In this document: piece after piece, positions 18,797 to 26,703 of the stretch
How the letters are laid out: every line of letters starts with the position of its first letter
How positions within the stretch are numbered: position 1 is the stretch's first letter
Assembly: GCA_030740765.1 (NCBI GenBank)
Contig: JASLWR010000020.1
Span: 1 to 54,979 of the forward strand
Length of the DNA stretch: 54,979 nt
Direction: 5' to 3'
Origin: Thermoplasmatota archaeon
GTDB taxonomy: Archaea > Thermoplasmatota > Penumbrarchaeia > JASLWR01
Notes under the pieces: model-generated
What the model was told of the DNA's origin: nothing
Database searches by the model: none
The model's input: only the letters and a program-made list of their open reading frames with translations
Translations under genes and position numbers: made by a program

Positions 18797-21700
18797 TCAG
18801 TCTTCCTCGTCCAGATCTTCTATCTCGACATCCTCATCGAACAGTTCACCGCACTGGGGACACATCTCATCATCTGCAGCGATTGGCGCTCCGCATTCGG
18901 AGCAGATCATCTCGTCCTCATAGAAGGATTCGCCGCAGTACGGGCAGAGAACCTCGTCGGGGTCCACCGATGCCCCACATTTGTCGCAAACGAAATCCGA
19001 ATCCTCTTCCACCAGATCTTCACCACAAATTTGGCACGATTCCGCCTCATCGTCTTCGATCCTGGCCCCGCAGAAAGGACACTTGTTCTCCTCCCCCTCT
19101 TCTTCAACACCAACTTCCTTTCTCACTGGTTTAGTCTTCTTCTTGGGCACGTATCCGCAGGAGGGGCATTTCTTGTCGTCGATATCGAGAGGAGTACCGC
19201 ACTTCTTGCACCCTACCCTGAAATCCGCTTTTTTAAGTTTCAGACCGCATTCCGAGCAAACCTTATCCCCAGGATCCACCATGGCACCACACTGGGGGCA
19301 GGACGATACTTCCCCAATTTCCTCGGTGATCTCACCACCGGGTGTTGTTCGTGAATACCTGTTACGGAATGTTATATACATCATGATCACCAGCACCAAA
19401 ACCAGCACGATAGCAAGGATAGTACCTGCGAAGCCGAGGTCCAGGCCAAGTCCCTCCTCCTCTTTGGATGGTTTTGCCGGTTCCACGTTTTTCCCCTCGG
19501 TGGTGAAATTGAACGTGTATCTTTCTAAAATGGATAGGCCGCTTACACTCTTGATGCTAGTGTGCAGAACCACGGAGTAAAGTGTATTATATTCGAGATC
19601 GGCATTCAGTATCAGGATGACACTCTTGTTATCGTTGGTCAACTTTATATCGTCCCATGTAACCAATGGAGTGATCTCTATACCCCCTTCAAGGGATACC
19701 AGATTCATGGGTTTGGAAAAAGCAATACTTATCTGGGTTGTCACCGATACGTTCTCCCGGCCATCTTCTGGATACACAACCAGAACTTCCGGGTTCTTCT
19801 CGGCTCCCACGGTCCTGAAAGACCACGTGACGGCCTCTTTGAGAGAGTTCCCGTGAAGGTCAGTGATGCCGGTGGTCAGCAGTACGGTATATTTTGAACC
19901 TACCGCCAGATCTGCTTTGGGGCTAAATGTGGCCGTAATTCCATCTGCAACCACACTACCGCTTACCGGGTTATTTTTCGGGTCGAGTAGAACAAAGGAA
20001 CTTTCATCGACTCCTTTCACTATTTCACTGAACTTCGTCTTAATAATTGTGTTGAGAGGAACATTCTTCGCATTATCCGCTGGAAGAAGGCTGTTCATTA
20101 AAACGAATGGAGAAGAAATGTCTATACGTCCCATAACTGTAAGGTTGCCGAGGAAGGTCACGTTAGCGTGTATTCTCTTTTTCAGAGTATCCACACTTGC
20201 GAGTGAATCCGCCCGAACCCATTTCCCTTCCGATGTTTCAATGTAGAGGTCCAGTGTGTTTTCGTCTGTTATGTGACTGATATTTCGTGTGCCGTAATTG
20301 ACTCCCACCTCGACGTGGTCCCAATCATCATACGCGATTCCCTCTATCCGAATGGCAAACGTTATGCCTATGGTTTTCATATTGATACCTTTGTCAGTTA
20401 CAATTTCGTCACCTAAAAGAACAATGCTGATGGATGGAAGCTTTCCTGTGTTCTCATAAAAAAGAGTGGCGGATATTCCGGAATCGCTGTAATACAGTGT
20501 ATCCGGCCGCGGTAGCTGGCGAACGGTCAATATCATGAAATCGGTCCCGATATTCCAGTTTCGATCCCTTGCTCGTAGCGTAACATTGTAAATACCCGGA
20601 ATATCGAACCTGAAACCGGGATTTGTACCATATAGAGTTACATTGTTCTGTGCGTAGACGAAACTCCAGCTTTGGTTCACCGTTCCCACGTTGTCCTCTG
20701 TATCAGACCCATCGAATTCATATAATTCTTGTTCGTATATCCAGTTATCCGGACCGGCTTTGGCCGAGGGTGGTAAAACGTCGTTGATCACCACCAGGAG
20801 ATTCCTCGTTATGTTACTGAATGTTATGGATTGGTTTACCCCTGTAGAGAACCCGTCCTTCGATGCTGTAACATCGTAGTAATGGACCAGTACCCCGGAT
20901 GAGATTATCTCTTGCTGGGTCGCCAGAACGTTATTTATCTCACCTTTCTCATTTGTAGTGAAGGTATTTGTGGAAAGTATCACGTCCGAAGTGACATGTT
21001 CGACCAGGATGACAGTGGCGTAAGGAATCCGGTACGAATGTTCATCGATGGACACGAAGGAAACGAAATATTTGACCCATATCCTCGAGATATTGTCACT
21101 GGCCGGAATATAATACTTGAAAGGTACGGTGTTTACAAGTTCAATTACCGAAGCATCCCGGGTTTCAAGATCCTCACTAGCAGATCCGGAAACAGTGGAA
21201 TTGAAAACATTTAATCGGGATGATTTGGAAACCAATATCCCTTTGAGGTTACCGGTGACATCACAGTTATTCATGGTTCCCGTACAATCCTGGTCCATTG
21301 ATAATGCAGTCCCATTTATGTTGACCAGATAGCAGGAGCTCACCTCCAGCGAGGATTCGGACATGCTTATTCCCACTCCTCCGGTGTTGGTGATCATCGA
21401 ATCCACGAGTTTCAGTGAAGTGTAGGAAGAGTTCTTGAAACTCAGAATACCGAAATTGCTGAAATCCAACATCATCAGGTCGTCGAGATAAACGTCAGAA
21501 TTGAGGACCAATATACCTCCGTAGCCGCCGTGGATCTTTGAAGATTCGATCAGTGGTATTGAATTTTTCACAGTGGAATTGATGACGACACTGAAATGAT
21601 CATTCGCAAAGTCGCATTCGCTAATCCATGTCTTATCGCTTTCGATGAAGAGACCGCGCTTATCCAGCTGCGTAGAGAAATCGTCATTACCTGGATCGAA

Positions 21701-24700
21701 TCCGCAATTACGGACGATAACATCGTCCATTCTCAGGGTTCCGCCGCTCTTGACCCAGAACCGATACCTGCAGTCACCACCAACTCCAGTTGAGTTCAGG
21801 GTGCTCTTGATATTGGTTCCCCCGTACAGATAGAGTTCTCCACCGTTCTCGACCACTATGGCTCTCGTTCCGTTGCCGGGAACATTTAACAGGATGGTGA
21901 AGTTCCTGATTGTGAGTTTGCCGCCGTTTCTCACGGTCAAATTGCCCCCTAGGTTCATAACAATATTCTGGAGCATCATGGTTTTCTCAACGGTCCAATC
22001 CACTTGTACATCAGTGCTGTTCAGGGTAAGGTTCCTTGTCATGCTCGAATTTACGTAATAAGTTGCGTCCGCTTTAAGCTCTCCATATTCGACCCTCACC
22101 GTATGTGGGGTAAATAATTCCATTGCGGATGCACCCCAATCTTTGGATTGAACCGCCTCGAGCATCATGGCGGTCCCGTTTTGAGCCGTTAGAGCCTGGC
22201 CGACCTCCGTCCCGTTCAAATCGAATAGGGTTACCGTAGTCCCCGGTATCGGGAGCCCTATAGTATTCAATACTCGAATATTGAGATACCATTTGGTTGT
22301 TAGAACGGCATTTCCACGTACTTCCGATATCACTGTTGAAGTATTGAGTATCACCATATCTCCGCTGTCCAGCATAAGTCGGTGAAAACTGCTGTTCACG
22401 GCAGAACCGTTCTCCGCGATCAGATAGTTACCGGTCATGTTGATCCGCGTAGACCCGTGTATCGCCACTGCATTGTCGTTACAGTTATTGAAGGTGTTAT
22501 TGGTCATGTTCCAGTCTGAAACCCGCACTGCTTGCAACCCTCCCAAATTACCGTTCATGACCGAATTGTTATGGACCAGCAATCCAGATATATCTCTGAA
22601 GAAGAAACCGGTACTGCTACCGTTGATTTGGTTGTACCAGTAAGTATGGTCCCTGTTGTTATAGGCGTTGATTCCGGTGTCATTGACCTTTGAGATTTCG
22701 TTGGCCGAGATAGTATTGATCTTGGAATTATTGATGTTGATGCCGACATCAACTGATATGATAACGTTCCTGTACAACTGGTTCTTGTTCGATAGTCGAC
22801 TGACGTTCACACCTACACTGCATTTACTTATATCATTGTAGCTGATGTTGTTGATTGCGCAGAATGCCATGACGATGGCACTGTTGCCTTTGCCCGATAT
22901 GGTATTGTTGATTACGCTTGAGTTCTGCGAATACCACATCTCGATCCCAGTGCTGTTTTGGTCACTATGGTTGTATCTTCCCGTGATGGTATTGTCGCTT
23001 ATCCGGATATCCTTTGTTACCTGCAGATAGATATCGTTCCTCTCATTGCGAAAACTGTTCCGGGAGACATTGCAATCTAGCGTATTGATGAGCATTAAGC
23101 CGTTTTCACTTTCGAATGTGTTCCCACTTATAGTGCCGTTCCTGGATTTTATGTAAATTAACCCGGTGTGACAGTCTATGAACTTATTGCCCTGAATCGT
23201 GGTATTGTTGGCATACACGAAGATACCGCTACGCTGCAGAGGGAAAATAGTTGAAGCATACCCGCAGTTTCTTACCTCCGAATTCCTCATTGTGAATTCT
23301 CTTGTACGGTTCAGAAATACGAGATATGCTGAAGAGGTACCGCTTTTAAGCTGTGAGCCGTCACTGGTATTCATGTCGTTATCATAGTCCAGTATGAAAA
23401 GACTGGAGTTGCTGTTTGCCATGAGCATGAACTGCCCGTTAACCGACGGCATGAATATTATGGTTGTATTCTTCAGCGTCAGGGTAGAATCGGAGGTAAT
23501 ATTTAGGTTACCGTAGAGTTTTATCGTTTTGTTGACCAGTTCTACCTCCCCTGTGATGTTCCAGTTTCCGAAGTAAGCGGATTGTGGCAGGGTCAGGTTC
23601 ACATTGGATGTGGAATTTATTTCGGCTTCGGTATAATTTTTCACTATAGACGCCGGGTGCATGGCCGTGAAATTGTACGGATTGTAATGTACTGTGCCTG
23701 AGGCGTTGCGAACCATGGATGTGATCTCGATGTCCGAGTCGGACCCCGTAGGGAGTGTTCGATTGTATTTTTCCACACCGTTTTTGTCCTTGATGGACAC
23801 CACTGCGCCCGGATAAGGTTGGCTCTCGTCATCAAGAACATTAACGTTGAGGTAGTTGACGATATGAGCCGTTGCGTCCCCCGTTATAGAAGTAATATTA
23901 TAGGTGCTGTTTAAAAGCTTCGTGTTGCCCGAGCTGAGGTTCAGCGTTGCGTTGGAATTGATTATCTCCATATCGAAGAGGTTCTTTTGGTCAAAAGATA
24001 ATCCTGAAATATTAATGTCGGACATATCTGTGAGCTGGACTTCGACTGAACTTGTGTTGATCCTAACGTTGTCTACCGATATGGTACCTCCCACAGCTAT
24101 TATCCCGTGGGTGCCGGTGATATTTGTATGCGAAACCTCAATATCAGACGCGCTGGCGACGAGGCCGTCGTTACAGTCCTCAATGTGGGAATGACTGATA
24201 TTTATCTGGCTATCCGTTACGTAAATACCTTTCTGCACATCATTTTGAGCCGTTTCATTGCCGGCACCGCTTATGCGAACGTCTGACAAGTTCATCCAGC
24301 TTCCACTGACGTTGAACTCGAATCCTTTTGAATTATTAGTTGTAATATATGAGGAGTAACCCGCCTGGGACGGCTGGCCGTCGTAATCCGAGATGTCCAG
24401 CGATGCGTTTGTAAGGTTCAGGTGATACTGGCAGTATCCCGTCTGGTTGAAATTGATGGTGGAGCTTTTCAGTATCAGCCTTGATCCCGCCTTGACGTCA
24501 ATCCAACCGGTGATGTTCAAGGTGCAGTTGATAAGCGTCAGGTTGGAGGAGCTTCCTAGAGTAATATTGCCGTTCATGTGGATGAGGGAATCGTTAAAGC
24601 TCAGATCGTCACCGTGAACGAGACTCCAGTGGTTAGAGGAGTTGTTGAATACATGGAGGCCGCCGGGGGACAGCTGACCGCTGTCCGCCGGTCCGCCCGT

Positions 24701-24796
24701 ATCGGCAAGTGTTAACTGATGGTAGGGGACAAATAGGCCGCACAATATCATGCTTACAGCCAGAGCCGCATATATCTTTGGCATTCCGTGTTCCAT
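18797..24796 (-). CDS. Giant surface protein: triple beta-helix ectodomain, PKD, Ig-like domains, membrane helix, five zinc ribbons
   Basis: About 1999 residues. After a signal peptide (IYAALAVSMILCGLFVPYHQ) come three long right-handed beta-helix segments rich in Asn, Ser and Thr. Each is followed by a carboxypeptidase-regulatory-like insert (such as DDESQPYPGAVVSIKDKNG and NTIGLPIPGTTVTLFDLNG). Then come a PKD-like domain at about 1349-1428 and two Big_5-like Ig domains (LLPADNAKNVPLNTIIKTKF; VYPEDGRENVSVTTQISIAF). One membrane helix at about 1787-1809 precedes a cytoplasmic tail with five zinc ribbons, ten CxxC pairs in all, separated by acidic linkers. The ATG at 24796 is chosen because GTGAT lies four bases upstream; a GTG at 24805 is in frame. 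Such ectodomains usually bind or process polysaccharide, but no catalytic residues could be assigned. Confidence 0.8.
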   Translation of the reverse strand: MEHGMPKIYAALAVSMILCGLFVPYHQLTLADTGGPADSGQLSPGGLHVFNNSSNHWSLVHGDDLSFNDSLIHMNGNITLGSSSNLTLINCTLNITGWIDVKAGSRLILKSSTINFNQTGYCQYHLNLTNASLDISDYDGQPSQAGYSSYITTNNSKGFEFNVSGSWMNLSDVRISGAGNETAQNDVQKGIYVTDSQINISHSHIEDCNDGLVASASDIEVSHTNITGTHGIIAVGGTISVDNVRINTSSVEVQLTDMSDINISGLSFDQKNLFDMEIINSNATLNLSSGNTKLLNSTYNITSITGDATAHIVNYLNVNVLDDESQPYPGAVVSIKDKNGVEKYNRTLPTGSDSDIEITSMVRNASGTVHYNPYNFTAMHPASIVKNYTEAEINSTSNVNLTLPQSAYFGNWNITGEVELVNKTIKLYGNLNITSDSTLTLKNTTIIFMPSVNGQFMLMANSNSSLFILDYDNDMNTSDGSQLKSGTSSAYLVFLNRTREFTMRNSEVRNCGYASTIFPLQRSGIFVYANNTTIQGNKFIDCHTGLIYIKSRNGTISGNTFESENGLMLINTLDCNVSRNSFRNERNDIYLQVTKDIRISDNTITGRYNHSDQNSTGIEMWYSQNSSVINNTISGKGNSAIVMAFCAINNISYNDISKCSVGVNVSRLSNKNQLYRNVIISVDVGININNSKINTISANEISKVNDTGINAYNNRDHTYWYNQINGSSTGFFFRDISGLLVHNNSVMNGNLGGLQAVRVSDWNMTNNTFNNCNDNAVAIHGSTRINMTGNYLIAENGSAVNSSFHRLMLDSGDMVILNTSTVISEVRGNAVLTTKWYLNIRVLNTIGLPIPGTTVTLFDLNGTEVGQALTAQNGTAMMLEAVQSKDWGASAMELFTPHTVRVEYGELKADATYYVNSSMTRNLTLNSTDVQVDWTVEKTMMLQNIVMNLGGNLTVRNGGKLTIRNFTILLNVPGNGTRAIVVENGGELYLYGGTNIKSTLNSTGVGGDCRYRFWVKSGGTLRMDDVIVRNCGFDPGNDDFSTQLDKRGLFIESDKTWISECDFANDHFSVVINSTVKNSIPLIESSKIHGGYGGILVLNSDVYLDDLMMLDFSNFGILSFKNSSYTSLKLVDSMITNTGGVGISMSESSLEVSSCYLVNINGTALSMDQDCTGTMNNCDVTGNLKGILVSKSSRLNVFNSTVSGSASEDLETRDASVIELVNTVPFKYYIPASDNISRIWVKYFVSFVSIDEHSYRIPYATVILVEHVTSDVILSTNTFTTNEKGEINNVLATQQEIISSGVLVHYYDVTASKDGFSTGVNQSITFSNITRNLLVVINDVLPPSAKAGPDNWIYEQELYEFDGSDTEDNVGTVNQSWSFVYAQNNVTLYGTNPGFRFDIPGIYNVTLRARDRNWNIGTDFMILTVRQLPRPDTLYYSDSGISATLFYENTGKLPSISIVLLGDEIVTDKGINMKTIGITFAIRIEGIAYDDWDHVEVGVNYGTRNISHITDENTLDLYIETSEGKWVRADSLASVDTLKKRIHANVTFLGNLTVMGRIDISSPFVLMNSLLPADNAKNVPLNTIIKTKFSEIVKGVDESSFVLLDPKNNPVSGSVVADGITATFSPKADLAVGSKYTVLLTTGITDLHGNSLKEAVTWSFRTVGAEKNPEVLVVYPEDGRENVSVTTQISIAFSKPMNLVSLEGGIEITPLVTWDDIKLTNDNKSVILILNADLEYNTLYSVVLHTSIKSVSGLSILERYTFNFTTEGKNVEPAKPSKEEEGLGLDLGFAGTILAIVLVLVLVIMMYITFRNRYSRTTPGGEITEEIGEVSSCPQCGAMVDPGDKVCSECGLKLKKADFRVGCKKCGTPLDIDDKKCPSCGYVPKKKTKPVRKEVGVEEEGEENKCPFCGARIEDDEAESCQICGEDLVEEDSDFVCDKCGASVDPDEVLCPYCGESFYEDEMICSECGAPIAADDEMCPQCGELFDEDVEIEDLDEED

Positions 24797-24917
24797 AATG
24801 ATCACATTTACATCTGTATTTTGTTCCGCGTTCTTTTAATGAGACCGTGGGACAATACCCGATTACATGAATACTTATATAATTTTTTTTACATTTAGGA
24901 AATACAGACCATCCCGT

Positions 24918-25140
24918 CGCTTTTTCCGAGCATCTCGACATACCTTACGGCATGCCTGACTTGCCAGGCTGTCACCAGGCAAGTGTTGACCCGAATTTCT
25001 TTTTTCCCATTTTTTTCTCCCGTAGGAAACTCTGGTTTCCGAGGGTGCTGCGAAACCCAAAGGGATTTGCGTAGTGAAACGTGCATTGTGAGGGTCGGCC
25101 AGCGGAGGAAAAAGCCCCAAAGAAAAAAACGGTTTTTTAT
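24918..25140 (-). repeat. Dispersed hairpin repeat, copy A (divergent)
   Basis: Related to copy B through the segment ATCTCGACATACC... TGACTTGCC and its hairpin. The stem CTTGCC (24960-24965) pairs with GGCAAG (24978-24983) and continues inward past one A-A mismatch with two GC pairs. The far end GGTTTTTTAT (25131-25140) resembles the GGTTTTTCAT end of copies B and C. The middle of about 110 bases is not shared with B or C. Strand is assigned arbitrarily from the A-rich reading. Confidence 0.55.
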
Positions 25141-25190
25141 CTGAAGAACCTCATTCGCTTTTTTTGTCATATTGGAATGCTTTCCTCCCT

Positions 25191-25364
25191 CTTTTTTACC
25201 ATCTTGAAATCACATTTCTCTTCTTTTTTTGGGCTGCTTTTTCCAAAAAAGTAGTTTTGGGCCGCTTTTTGGGGATCTCGATATACTTTCCAGCATATCT
25301 GACTTGCCAAGACGTGACTTGGCAAGGGATTTGGGGTGGGAGGGTCTAAAAAGTGGTTTTTCAT
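25191..25364 (-). repeat. Dispersed hairpin repeat, copy B (full form)
   Basis: 174 bases nearly identical to copy C at 48915-49035 on both flanks, with an extra 53-base block that carries a perfect 9-bp stem CTTGCCAAG (25303-25311) / CTTGGCAAG (25318-25326) around a 6-nt loop. On the minus strand the 16-mer AAAAAGCGGCCCAAAA recurs 28 bases later with one change. No ORF with coding signals lies inside. Confidence 0.8.
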
Positions 25365-25473
25365 TGAAAATGTTGGACCTGAAATCTCTGGAACGAAAAG
25401 AGATGTTATAATGGGAAAAATCTTAAAGAGTATGTTGTAATAATACAATTAAAATTTCTTAAAGGTGATCTGG

Positions 25474-25638
25474 ATGAAACGGGCCATGGCCATCGGGATA
25501 ACGTTGATCTTCCTACTGCAGGTAAATGCGGGAATGAGGATTTTATATGGGCTGTTTCAGATCACGGAAGCCACTATAGAGGTTATGACGGTAGGGGTCA
25601 ATGCCCCTGAGGGTCCTCCGGAGACCATGAAGGTGTGA
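25474..25638 (+). CDS. Small signal-peptide protein, similar to the N-terminus of the 1635-residue surface protein
   Basis: 54 residues from the ATG at 25474, with the SD AAGGTGATC at 25462-25470. The start MKRAMAIGITLIFLLQVNAG matches the N-terminus of the surface protein 1.2 kb downstream in pattern: ITLIFLLQVNAGMRILYG against FVLLFLLQAFAGIQFLYG. Otherwise it has only a short tail ending in APEGPPETMKV. It is either a small exported peptide or the remnant of a duplicated surface-protein gene whose body was lost or replaced. Its last codons contain the SD for the next gene, so the two are probably translated together. Confidence 0.55.
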   Translation: MKRAMAIGITLIFLLQVNAGMRILYGLFQITEATIEVMTVGVNAPEGPPETMKV

Positions 25639-25641
25639 AAT

Positions 25642-26688
25642 ATGTTTACGGACCGGTCACCTCTTAGACACGGATATGAGTCGGATATGAAAGACAATCA
25701 TTCATATAATAACCTTATAACAAATATAGGGAATACCCTTGAAAAAGGGCGTCAAGATGTTTATCGCGCGGTCAATTCAACGTTAGTCAGAACGTATTGG
25801 GAAATAGGGAAATATATTGTAGAATATGAACAACAAGGAGAAGAACATGCTGAATATGGGTCAGCATTATTGAAGCGATTAAGTCGCGACCTTAAGGACC
25901 GGTATGGTAAGGGCTTCAGTAAAAGTAATGTGTATTTGATGCGTCAAATGTATGTTGGGTATCCAAAATTCCGGACAGTGTCTGGAAAATTGAGCTGGAG
26001 TCATTATATTGAATTATTGGGGATCGAGGATGGAATGGAGAGGGTATTTTACGAAAAACAATGCATTCTTGAAAGATGGAGTATACGGGAATTGAGGCGG
26101 CAGAAAGATTCAGCATTGTTTCACAGGATCGCTTTGAGCAAAGATAAAAAAGGAATTCTTGAACTGGCAAAACAAGGTCAATGGATAACTGGCGCACGCG
26201 ATATTATCAGGGATCCCTACGTTCTTGAATTCCTGAATATCCCTGAGATGAGCCAGTATTCAGAAAAAGACCTTGAGCAACGATTGATCGATAATCTTCA
26301 GATGTTCTTGCTGGAACTTGGCAAAGGATTCACATTTGTAGCACGGCAATTTAGAATTACACTTGGCAACAGACATTATTATGTTGACCTCGTATTCTAT
26401 CATCGAATACTGCGATGCTTCGTCCTGATCGATTTGAAAGTAGGTAAAGCGCGACATAAGGATATCGGTCAGATGAACATGTACCTGAGTTATTTTAAGA
26501 AGGAAGAAAATATACAGGGCGAGAATGACCCAATAGGCATTATTTTTGCCGCATATAAAGATGCTATCGAGGTGGAATATGCTCTGGGTGGCATTAATAA
26601 CAAGATATTCGTTTCCAAGTACAAGATACATTTACCAGATAAAGAGCAATTGGAAAATCAGTTACGAAAGATAATAGAAGAGACGTAG
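25642..26688 (+). CDS. DUF1016/YhcG-type PD-(D/E)XK nuclease-like protein
   Basis: 348 residues matching the YhcG (DUF1016) family: an N-terminal helical domain (VNSTLVRTYWEIGKYIVEYE, then LSRDLKDRYGKGFSKSNVYL and KLSWSHYIELL), and a C-terminal nuclease-like domain with GKGFTFVARQFRITLGNRHY, then YVDLVFYHR and LIDLKVGKA, where the Asp and the D-x-K fit a PD-(D/E)XK active site. The family is widespread on mobile DNA in bacteria and archaea; a role in defence or recombination has been suggested, but its target is unclear. The gene is visibly richer in A+T than its neighbours, suggesting recent arrival. SD AAGGTG lies six bases before the ATG at 25642; a later ATG at 25690 would also keep the domain whole. 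Confidence 0.85.
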   Translation: MFTDRSPLRHGYESDMKDNHSYNNLITNIGNTLEKGRQDVYRAVNSTLVRTYWEIGKYIVEYEQQGEEHAEYGSALLKRLSRDLKDRYGKGFSKSNVYLMRQMYVGYPKFRTVSGKLSWSHYIELLGIEDGMERVFYEKQCILERWSIRELRRQKDSALFHRIALSKDKKGILELAKQGQWITGARDIIRDPYVLEFLNIPEMSQYSEKDLEQRLIDNLQMFLLELGKGFTFVARQFRITLGNRHYYVDLVFYHRILRCFVLIDLKVGKARHKDIGQMNMYLSYFKKEENIQGENDPIGIIFAAYKDAIEVEYALGGINNKIFVSKYKIHLPDKEQLENQLRKIIEET

Positions 26689-26703
26689 CAGTGAGGCGTG
26701 AGA

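Larger units (their letters stand above)
24797..25473. other. Non-coding region made largely of dispersed repeats
   Basis: This 677-base gap holds repeat copies A and B (listed separately) about 270 bases apart. Short open frames across it on the minus strand have no SD, no recognisable product, and exist in part because of the repeat's T- and G-rich composition. The right end (25440-25473) is the leader of the small ORF at 25474, with the SD AAGGTGATC. Confidence 0.6.

Noticed and set aside
24895-25448. Minus-strand open frames of about 80-90 codons across repeats A and B
   Set aside because: They have no SD and no consistent frame between repeat copies; copy C breaks the frame. The sequence behaves as a non-coding repeat.
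24797-25473. CRISPR array
   Set aside because: Repeats are few, long and unevenly spaced, with no spacer pattern and no cas gene.
25642-26688. Transposase of an insertion sequence
   Set aside because: The product matches DUF1016/YhcG, not a transposase; no terminal inverted repeats or target duplications were found around it.
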